Positions 49,501-64,000 of a stretch of 64,000 nt of DNA are shown here, one piece after another. Within the stretch, counting starts at the first letter, position 1. Every line of letters starts with the position of its first letter. The notes under the pieces are model-generated. The model worked only from the letters and a program-made list of their open reading frames with translations. It was not told where the DNA came from and made no database searches. A program made the translations under genes and the position numbers. This DNA comes from Cucumis sativus (lineage: Eukaryota; Streptophyta; Magnoliopsida; Cucurbitales; Cucurbitaceae), in NCBI RefSeq assembly GCF_000004075.3, contig NC_026659.2, forward strand, positions 28,848,272 to 28,912,271. The letters are read 5' to 3'.

Positions 49501-52500
49501 TTTTGAATTTTTAAATATAATAAAACTTTTTAAAATATAAAATAGCTCCTAGTCAAAAACTCTATTAAATTAAAATTTTAAAATTCCATTGGACTCTAAT
49601 TAAAAAAGAGTTTAAAGATGGATTATTATTGAATACAGAAGGAAAAGTTATAAACCTCAAAATTTAAGGATTAAATTTGTGATGAATCCTTAGACTAAAA
49701 AAAAGAAAAAGGGATACCACTTTTAATTGAAAAAGATAAACAATATATATGATAAAATGGAGTGGGAAACAAAGATTTAGATGGACTAAACATTGGTCAT
49801 AGATTTAGAAAACCCAAAAATCATATGGTGGTGATTAAAGTTGCTTCTTTTTTGCAAGGATAGACAATATATACTGATCTAGCATTATAACATAAGAGTG
49901 TGTACTCACACTCTTAAAAGAAAGTTGTACTACAACTAACAACATATATAGTGCTCCCAAAAGCTATGTTTCTTACATATACATATACATATACATATAT
50001 ATTCATGGCTATAAATAACAATTGAATCATATATATATTAGAAAAAAGTACTATATTATTCATTAACAAAAAAAAAAAAAAAAGTATTTTAGGTGCTTAT
50101 TTGATACAATCATTTTAGGTATTACTTTTGATTCTTAATATGATGTCACATGTCCTAAATTATATTTTATTTTGTATTGTGATCAATGTCATGTTTTAAA
50201 TAATATCTTAAGATAATCATACATTCACATCGAATATAAAATAAATAAAACAGAATAAAAGTAATTTTTAAAGATATGTTCTTTCACATTAAAAAATAGA
50301 TTGAGCTTTTAAAAGTAAAGGTTACCAAATGAACACACCTTATATATACATTAAAAAATTTTAAAAGATATATTTTAAGGGTCGTTAATATTAATCAATT
50401 GTCTATTCATATCGATTTAATAAGATTACTTTTTTATGTTTATTCTTTAAAATTTGAATGGATAGTGCATCAAAATTGAATGACAATCCGAGAGTCGATA
50501 AAATAAAAAAGGATAGTATAATTCCAATCCAACCCAATCAATCTACCTCAATTAATTGTTATTTACAATAGTTATTGTTCTAATCTATATCTAATGATTT
50601 ATTAATTTTTGTTTAAACCTTGCTGTTAATAAAGCATATATATATTTATATAGCTAGGGTTTCATTTAATAAGGCAAACTTCACCATAGATAGTGCTAAC
50701 AAGAGTCAAGTCACTCTCAAATTATATTCTTCAACCTATTGTGCTAAATTATATACATATTAAAGAAGTGATTATGTATATATATATATATACCTATTGG
50801 ATGTGACCTTATTGGAAATGATGTGGCTTGCTTTCTTAATCCAAATACATAGAATATAGAAATCATTATAGGGTTGGTAACCCATACATATAGGGACAAA
50901 CAAATTCAAAGGGATAAATAATTTTCTCTATTTATAAATTTCTTCCAATCACACGAGCAAATGATCCAATCAAGTGAAGTTGGGAGGATACATTATATGT
51001 ATGGTTAATTGCTTCTTCCTTATCCTATGATACATATCTCTTGTATTTCTTTAATCAATTAAATTGAAAAGTTTTCTTCTTAAATCGCTTCCTTTCAACG
51101 TCTCTCCGTGTCTATTATATAATATAACATATATCATTTTCTAATAAGTATTTCACTTTTGAATTTGAGTCATGATGAGTGGTTTAGAAATGTGTAAACC
51201 TAGTTGAGATATATATTTGAATATTCCTATTCTAATTTTTACCTCTTCTAATATATGTTGTTAATTAAAAAGGAAAAAAAAGTAGTCGTTGTAGTTTTCA
51301 TGGATGACCGAGAGTTAAATTATTAAAATGGTACGGAACGTTTTGTGATAAATATGAAAATTAATTTGATAGAAATAAAAGGGAATTGATGACATAAATA
51401 ATGTAATTTGTGACATGAAATAATTTATATAATTAGAGCCTAGATCTCTATGATGTTCATTATATTCCATTAAAATAGATTAAAAAAGAAAGAAAAAAGA
51501 GATGAGAGATGCTGAAATAATAATTAGGTTATAATGATGATACTAAGATTTTGGGGGAAAAAAAGCATGCAAATCGAAAGTAGCTTTTTGGGACTGTTTT
51601 TGGGCAATATTAGAGGCTTCTCCAATATTTATTATTGCAGATGCATCAGCTAGGCAAATGTGGTTTTCTTTTCTTCTTCTCCAAATACAATGCATTTTTT
51701 TTTCTATTGAGTTAAATGTATATATAACTAATAATGCCCCCACACACACAAAGAAGTTGGGAAAAAGCACCTAATTATTTGAACCAAGGAAGATTTGTGT
51801 TAAAAAGATTTTGTCCACTTTAAAAGGTTCCTGTAAGAAATTCAACTTCTCATCAATGCCAAATATATATGTATTTTAATTTTTTAAATATTTTTTTTTT
51901 CTAATAACTATACTTTCACATCTGCTTCTAGGTTTTCTAGTTCATTTTTCTCTTTATTGTCTGCCAAATACAAAGTTCCCACAGACTAAACACCTATAAA
52001 CTTGGCTTTTATGTCTACCCCTGTGGACTCTAACCCCTACAACCTTTTAATCTCGACATCCAACCCTATATATGATATGATGGAAAAGAGAGGACAAATT
52101 AAACCTAATTTCATAAAAGATAGATTTTGCCATGAATTTTTCTTATACATCTTTCACTATTTGAGTTGCCTTCCAATCCAAAAAACTTGACCCTAATAAA
52201 TTATAATCTAAAATTGTAGCTATATATGTGTGTGTGTAGATTCAATAAATAGCATTATCGAAATGGTATAGCATATAGGTAAAATGAGTAGTTAATTACT
52301 ATGTTGGAAACAAATGAAATAGCCTAGAAAAATTGAAAAGAAAAGAATGATGTGATGGAAAGAAAAGTGATAATATATAAAAGTTCTGTAAGAGCATATA
52401 TAAATGTTAGAAAGAAAGAGATTAGCTAGAGTTTTAGATGCCACAATGTCTCACAGCATAAAAATTAGGAGGGTTGGGGGAGGGCCATGGATCAGAACAA

Positions 52501-55500
52501 ACTACATCTCAACAACTCAAAGGCATTAATAGTGCGATTTGAACTGACTACATTCAACACAAACACATTTAATATATATTTTTTGACAAAATATTTATAA
52601 AAAAAAGTACTTATTGAAGTTGAGAAAAAAGAAAAGAAAAGAGATCTCTGTCTCTTAAAAATCACTTTAAAAGGGAAAAAAACTATATAGTATTATGCCA
52701 GAAGCATCTTTTAAGTCTTACTCCTTAGTAAGTGGTATGTGACTCCTCTTTAGTGTCCCTTCCCTTCAATTATATACATCTTTATTTTCAAACGCAAGTG
52801 TTTTTCTTTTTCCTAAATAGTAATTAAATTACCCTATATATTTCCATATCGTTTATTTGTACTAATTATTGCTCTTTAAGTCGTTTAATATACACATATA
52901 TTCAATAATAAATAAAATTAAAGATTGTTTTTTTAAAAAGAAAAAAAGAACAAATTTATAGAAGATTTGAAAGGTAGAATTGGTATTACACAGCTGGGTG
53001 GATGGATGTTTGATGTGTAAGAGAATATTATCCATGATTGGGGAATTTCCTTCGCATCTCTAAAAAAAGGATTGCCAAATTACTTGAATCCAAGAATTAG
53101 CCAATATTCTCTCTTTCTTTTTTTAACTTCCATTTTGAATACCTATTTTAAAGATGTATATATGTATATACACTGTTAAATTATGATGGAAAAATAATAT
53201 TTGGATGTAATTTCCTTCTGTCAACGTGTAACTTTTGTATAACTTTTTTTTGATAAAGAAGTTAGGGAGCATACGAGTTCTAATAATTGCTTATAATTAG
53301 GATATGTATGTGTGATAAATAGTTAAATGAAAAATGACAGTATTTCCATTTGAAACTGTGTAGAGAAAACCATTATCAATCTTCACAAATTAAAAGATAT
53401 ATAACGTATATTTGAGTGGTTTTTATTTTTATTTTTTATTTAAATTTTGTCCATGTCTCCATAACTTTTATCAAATAATGTTTGCTCTCTTTATCATTCC
53501 AACTTCTTTTGCTGGTTTTTTGGGGTCAAGATGCTCTTTTTGTTGGTTGTTATAGATGCCAAACAATAATTCTTAAAAAAATAATACAAGATAAAAAGGA
53601 ATTTTAAATATAATTGATTAGATACATAAAGAATATATATGAAATACATGCACATGTAATATATATATATTTTATATAGTGTATGAATTGTGATGATGGG
53701 TAGAGGAAGAAGCACATGATCACTAAGACAAAAGCTTGTTCATCAACAGTTCCATCCAACTTGATTTGACCTTCACTTTACCCAAAGTTGCATTACTTCT
53801 CTTGTTTAAGTACTTATTTCTTTTTTTCAACAATATATATCTTATTTTTTCAATTCAATTCATAAATAAAGAACCTTGTTCCATACCTACCCATGGACTT
53901 TGACACTTTTTTCTTTTTCAAAAATAAAAAAAAAGCATCCCTTTCTTTATTTATTTTTTCTATTCATTCAGAATATTGAAACTTAAACTTGAATAAACTT
54001 GGTACATGATCTTACACTAAAATTATAATGCCTACTGGTAGTAATGTCAAGTTTTGTTGGGATGTAAACTCAATTAGTTAAAGATAAAATGTTAAAATCC
54101 CAACCTCCTCAATTAAAAATTGATTCCATGAATAATATAAGAAAATTTAAAATTAAATTTCACTTGTGACTCATAAACTAAGCCCCGGAAGTTTATAGTG
54201 AAAGAAAATGGTTTTTCTTTCCCTTTTGTTTGTTGTAATATAAATATTATATGCTTTGGCTTATAATTAAAGTTGCATATTTTTCAAGCTTTAAATGTTA
54301 TTTCTCCAATGAGTATATATTATTTAGAAGAAAGAAGTGTGTTGGAAAATATTTATAATCTCAAAGTAGACCTAATGTACATATATATTGATTGAAAATA
54401 ATGCTCTTAATTATGAGATAGAATATTAATTACTTCAAACTCAACATTTGTAAAAGAAAACATTGAAATTAAAATAAAAGATAATTCAAAAGCTAAAGAA
54501 TACAATGGGCTTGAAATTAATTTTAAAAAAGATGGGAGTCTAAAAATTTTAATTTTGATTTACATAATTGAAAAGCATACAAATCCCAACTTAAAAGATT
54601 GGATATATATATTTTAGTATCAAGATCTCCTTTTAAGAATACTTTATTATGGATTTCAATTCTACTTTTCTAACCATTAATTATTCAAAACTCTAAATTA
54701 AAGCACCCTCTCATAAACTAATTATGCTAAGGCAAGTTCATTGATCATGGACCACCTCTATGTTTAAGTGAATGTTTACATTAAATGTCATAGTCTACAT
54801 TTTATTTAAAAGGAAACATCAATATGAAAACATAGTTGAACTAATAATTCAGAGATAAACTTGATGGAGAGATTAGAGTTTTGATTCATTTTAATGTATA
54901 GTACAAAAAAAAAAAAACAAATATATTGTTAACTAAATGATCTAAATTAAGAGAGGGTGTTCAAATAAATGGATAAAATTAATGAGAGGAGAAGGGTTTG
55001 GTTGGCTAAATATTTTATAAATCTACAATTTATATACCCAATTTCACAGAGGAGAAGTGCAATTTTATTTTGAAAAGAAACAAACATTTTTACTTTGGTT
55101 TCTCTCTTTATGTCGTAATCTAACTTTTTCTTTTTGAAACTTAAAAGGAAAATAAGAAACGGGAGATCAATTTGAAAATCAAGTTTATAATACCCTATTT
55201 TATTTTAGAATTAAAATACAAATTTCTTGATATGAAAATGAATGAAATAATAAGAGTACTCTCTAAACCTTTCTTGTTTTAATTAAAATAAGGGTTTAGT
55301 GAAGAAAACATGTACGTACATAATGGTATTCTAACAATTATCTAATATAATTACCCTCTTGTATATATTGGTATGTTTTAAAAAAAGTGAGATATAGGAG
55401 ATATATATATAATGGTATATATAATTTTGAAGTGAAACAAAATGTGATATGTCAAAAATATTTCCTAATGGATTATTGTGCTTTAAATATTAAAATGACG

Positions 55501-56796
55501 TTTTTATGTGTTTTTTTTTTTTTGTAAAGCCCTTTTATGTTAAATCTTATGTTGTCTTTTTGGAGTGTTTTTAAGAAAAGGGTTATGGGTCTTTTTTAAA
55601 AAGTTGTTTGTATTTAATTAGTAATGACAAAATGAATTAATGGAAAAGGCCGCCATCAAAGGAAACCAGAAATTACGATAATACTCGTAAATATATAATA
55701 TCTAAATATAATATAATGGAGAGAAAACTAAATAAATTATTTACACACAAATGGATATGGGAGTGATTGCATGACAGTTCGAACTCAGGTAAAGAGTCTG
55801 AGGGTTTAGGAATATATATATATATATATATGGAGTTTGTTTTTGTCTTTCAATTTGATGTGTGAAACAGAGTGGAACCAATACACAGTTCATGATGTCT
55901 TTGCTTACTCAACAACACAATATACAACCATTAGTGTTATTCCAATACATGCCAAATGCATCAGTTCCCTTCAAACTAAACCCAACAAAATAAAGTATAC
56001 TTTACATATATATATATATACCGAAAGTACACTAAAAGGAATGCAAAATAGAAGACCCAAATATATTAGTGCCAAACATATAAAAAATAGAAGATGATGG
56101 TCATGATCTTGTGTGTTTTCTTTTTCTTCGTGGGAATGAAATGTCAGACAACATCATTAAATTTTGTGTGTTAGTTAGATATTTAAAAATGAGAATGTGT
56201 AGATATCACAAAATATATGTGTATCCAAAGTACCAAAAAATTCAAGAAAATCAATGATCAAACTTGAAAATAAAATAAAATAAAAGAGTTGACAAGAAAG
56301 GAACACAATGGAAGCAAAGAAAAAGCAGTTGAGGAACAGAAAGGGGCCAAATGGAAGGGCATAAGGAGGCAGCATGCATGGAGGAGAGGCAAATAAGTCC
56401 ATAAAGTCTTTAATATGTTAGAGACCAAAAATAATATATAGTTTGATATGGTTGGTCACTAACTAAGCATGATTGAAATGTAACAAAAAAGAAATATTAA
56501 ACCTCCATATCTCTCCAATTTCTACGTGAGAATAATGCCAATAAATATACAAACCAAACACCAACACCAACGTACAATTCACAATTTACAGTTAAATTAT
56601 ACAAAATAAACCAAATAAAAAAAGAGAGAAAATCCTCCATTAAAGGAAGAGTACAAGACATAAATTGACTCTAGATAATTGAAGTTTAGGGTATATAGAA
56701 AATGAACTATTTAATTCTGAGTAATGGGAGGGGAGTTGTGTGCTAACCTTGGAGGTAACAACAAATGGGATGGTTCCATGACAGCTGTGTGGCACC

Positions 56797-56845
56797 ACAA
56801 TACACAATACACAATACACAATACACAGTACCCAGTACACAATAC
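56797..56845 (+). repeat. heptamer tandem repeat, about seven ACAATAC units
   Basis: The unit ACAATAC is repeated four times, then variants ACAGTAC and CCAGTAC, then ACAATAC again. Confidence 0.85.
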
Positions 56846-58878
56846 ACACACCAAGTTTTCTTTAATTTCTAAATGATTTTTTTAGGTTATTTGAGAGAGC
56901 CAATGGGAAATGAAAGAGGGACAAACCAATATTGCTTGTTGCATTTGTGTCAAATCAAACCCCAACACAACACACATATCATTCATCATCATGCTCATGG
57001 GGGTGATTCAATTCAATTCAAGCCTTGCATTTTTGTTTTCTATTAAGCCCTCTCTTACTTGTGGGCTTTTCTTTTTCTTTTTCTTTTTGGATGAGGGATT
57101 CTAGGGTTTTCCAAACAAACAAATATAATATATATACATATATATTTATATATATGCCATATGCCATCATTTTTCAAGATTATTGGTCACTCAAAAAGAA
57201 AGAAAAAGTCTTATGTGTATGTATTTGGCCCATGAATCAAATATGGTATTAGTATTCAAAGTTTGTAAAAAAGGAATGGTTGTGCTTCTTTTATTTAATA
57301 AATATATCAATACTACTTCATCAAATGGAATTTAATATATTATATCAATATTAAAGTAACGTCGATTATATATATATATCATTTGAAAATAGAATCATCT
57401 CCACCATTATAGTTGGTTAGTGGTCAAATAAGCCAGTTATGAACTTTGAAAAATATCTTTTAAACTCATCTATTTTTAGTTACCAGTGTTTACAACAGTA
57501 CATCAATTGTGTATACCAAGCTTCCTACTTTATGAAAAACAATGCCAATTCTTAAATCCACTTTATACTAGATACCTACTTAACAGTAGTTTGTTTAATT
57601 TATAGAACTTAGTTAAATTAAAGATCACTATGGATGGACATATGAATTGTCACAGTTGTTTGTGTTAATCTAAGATAGTTGAGCATTATTTTAAAGATTT
57701 ATGAACATCTAGTTAGGATGCTCTACCAGATGACATCGTCAGAGTTTTGGATGTCCTTGAAACTTTGCCTTTTTGCCTTTTGAGATTCTCACGTTAACTT
57801 CGTTTATTTTTACTTTTCTAACTTTTTTTCATATAAATATAAAATCCATCTCTCTTTTTTAATTTTAAATAAAATTGATTTTTTTTCTTATTATACTGTG
57901 ACTGTTTTATTTTTTATTAAAATATTCCAATCTAAATTAGTGTATATACGTATTAGAAAACTAACTAGTATAAAGAGAGATTAAAAAAGATGTCTTTATT
58001 AATTAATGAATAATCATAGAAATGGTTGGAATATATTAGGTCAATTTAAGATACTAATGCGTACAAATTCTATAAAACAAATACAATTATGAAAGTATTG
58101 TTGGATATGTTGAGAAATATTCATACAAAATAAACGTAGTTATGTAAGAATGTGAAATATATCCCATAGTTATTTTTAATGTTTGTTGTAAGTATTATAA
58201 ATGAAAAGATGAAAGATGAATTCATACATTTTTATAAGATAAAAGTAAAATTGTATAATATAAGTATAATGTATGTATGTATATGAATGCAATGTAAAGG
58301 ATTGAGTGATAAGTGATATATATATATATACACACACAACTTACGTTAAAGGGATTAAAAGTTGGACTACATGTGTGATGTTAATTAAATAATAAAGAAT
58401 AAAAAGAAATAAAAGGAATCGATGAATTGAGGAAGTAAAAAGGAGACAAAGTCAACAGTATCGATTCACTTCAACAAAACACACACACGCTTCCAAATAA
58501 GCGATAAGATCAGAAAATGAACCATTCGTTCTTTACTTCCTCAAAACTGAAACTACACTACAACACACACTCATCAATTTGATGTTGCTTTGCAATTGCA
58601 TATTCCCCTCACCCATCAAAATTAATTAATCAATCAACAATCAGAGTACCAACCACAACATTGCTCTTCAAATTCTGTATTTTCCACATCATTGATCTCT
58701 TCACTTATTAAACTTCCATCCTTAATTTCTCTTTGATCCACAAACCCTTCTCGTAATCTCTTTACATTTCCACCCAACTTCTTTTTTCGTTCAATTGCGG
58801 CAGCTCAATTTGTGTCTTGGGTTGTGCTCCGATTTCATGTTTTAGTTTTCAAACCATTTCTGGGTTTGGCTACAGGTC

Positions 58879-63320
<4,442 letters not shown>

Positions 63321-64000
63321 GTAACGCTTTCCTTTTCCTTTTTCTCTGGGCTAAAAATTAAATTTTCTGAACGCAGTTACAAAAATAGTGAAGTCTAACC
63401 AAAAAATCAGTAGATAATAAAACATTCAAACTCAACAACAAAAACGTGAAATCCAACTTATTGTATGCAGTTAAAACTATCCTTGCGGAGATTTGATTTG
63501 AATGAATTCACTTATTTTTCATGACAATTCTCTTCCTTGGTTTGATCTGTTTGAGTTTGCTCAGACTAAGGCCTCTTTTTGGTGCTGATATCTCTCCAAG
63601 TCTTTTACATGATCTCCACTCAAGATTTGTTTAAATTGGAATGCTTTTGTCCTTCCTGCATATTGTATTTTGAGCATTAGACTCTTTTCATTTTATCAAT
63701 GAAATACCTCTTTCCTTTTTTTTTTTTTCAAAAAAAGAAAGAAAGTAAAGCTACATGATTAGAGAAACCGGAACAACAAAAATAGTCTCCTTTATGAATA
63801 CATGCTTACCTAGTTACGAATCTTCAAAAGAAATTAGAAATTAAACGAAGGAGTTTAATTGCATCATTTATTCAAATAGAGGATTTAAATTGCTATACTC
63901 ATTCAACGTTGACATGGATGAAATTTGACTCATCCTCTTTTGTTTAAGGGTATAAACCCAACTTTTTCAATTTCTTTATTGTTATTTCTTACGCTAAAGA
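63321..64000. other. GH2 intron 8, incomplete at the window edge
   Basis: No exon of the TIM barrel was found. A retroelement-like end lies at 63560-63745. Confidence 0.6.
63560..63745 (+). mobile_element. short non-LTR element 3' end in GH2 intron 8
   Basis: TTGTATTTTGAGCATTAGAC, then TTATCAATGAAATACCTC, then a T run and an A-rich tail; it shares the terminal motif described for the copy near 62200. It may be a SINE-like or truncated LINE tail. Confidence 0.4.

Larger units (their letters stand above)
45327..58878. other. 13.5-kb A/T-rich region with no recognisable gene
   Basis: Both strands were read for family motifs. All open frames are short, low-complexity and rich in F, I, Y, N and K, as expected by chance in such A/T-rich DNA. 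Microsatellites occur at 45427-45482, 46549-46582 and 56797-56845. No tRNA, rRNA or known miRNA mature sequence was recognised. 58450-58878 is the pyrimidine-rich leader of the GH2 gene. Confidence 0.55.

Noticed and set aside
51560-51680. Possible miRNA-like hairpin around GCAATATTAG / CCAATATT
   Set aside because: The pairing is short and no known mature miRNA is present; it would need folding and small-RNA data.

Overview
The window is AT-rich nuclear DNA from a flowering plant, probably a eudicot. All genes are split by GT-AG introns (two use GC-AG), intergenic DNA is full of A/T runs and microsatellites, and every recognisable protein belongs to a plant family. Fragments of a non-LTR retrotransposon resemble repeats I associate with cucurbits (Cucumis), so Cucurbitaceae is my guess, not a demonstrated fact.

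Layout. 0.7-1.9 kb (+): 3' part of a SINAT-type RING E3 ligase, 5' end outside the window. 4.0-8.7 kb (+): ARF-GAP with a C2 domain (AGD11/12/13 class). 11.7-12.55 kb (-): intronless glutaredoxin-like protein of the At5g39865 type. 15.4-17.2 kb (-): cytochrome c oxidase assembly factor COA5/PET191, three tiny coding exons, one GC-AG intron. 18.5-24.8 kb (+): a 1366-residue F-box / CW zinc finger / SNF2 / RING protein of the At3g54460 type. 26-34.4 kb: an annexin cluster with one intact (+) gene and one intact (-) gene facing each other, plus relics to their left that look like a decayed copy of the same pair. 36.25-37.6 kb (-): a type-A response regulator (ARR8/9-like), also with a GC-AG intron. 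41.35-45.3 kb (-): an NPF (NRT1/PTR) transporter. 45.3-58.9 kb: no gene seen. 58.9 kb to the end (+): 5' part of a plant glycoside hydrolase family 2 (LacZ-like beta-galactosidase) gene, its sixth intron carrying a LINE relic.

The order SNF2/F-box, NPF, GH2 matches At3g54460, At3g54450 and At3g54440 as I remember the Arabidopsis map, so this is probably a conserved block into which the annexin cluster and the response regulator are interposed. The genes do not form a pathway; they cover ubiquitination, vesicle traffic, COX assembly, chromatin, Ca/lipid-binding annexins, cytokinin signalling, transport and glycan hydrolysis.

The most unusual material is the annexin cluster. The (-) gene is predicted to gain, through a strong splice site, a C-terminal acidic tail built from a 24-bp tandem repeat. 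The (+) gene has a shortened first annexin repeat. The relics include an exon-intron junction amplified three times as a 43-bp tandem array. Exon boundaries were set by hand from splice consensus and frame continuity; all listed CDS models close in frame.
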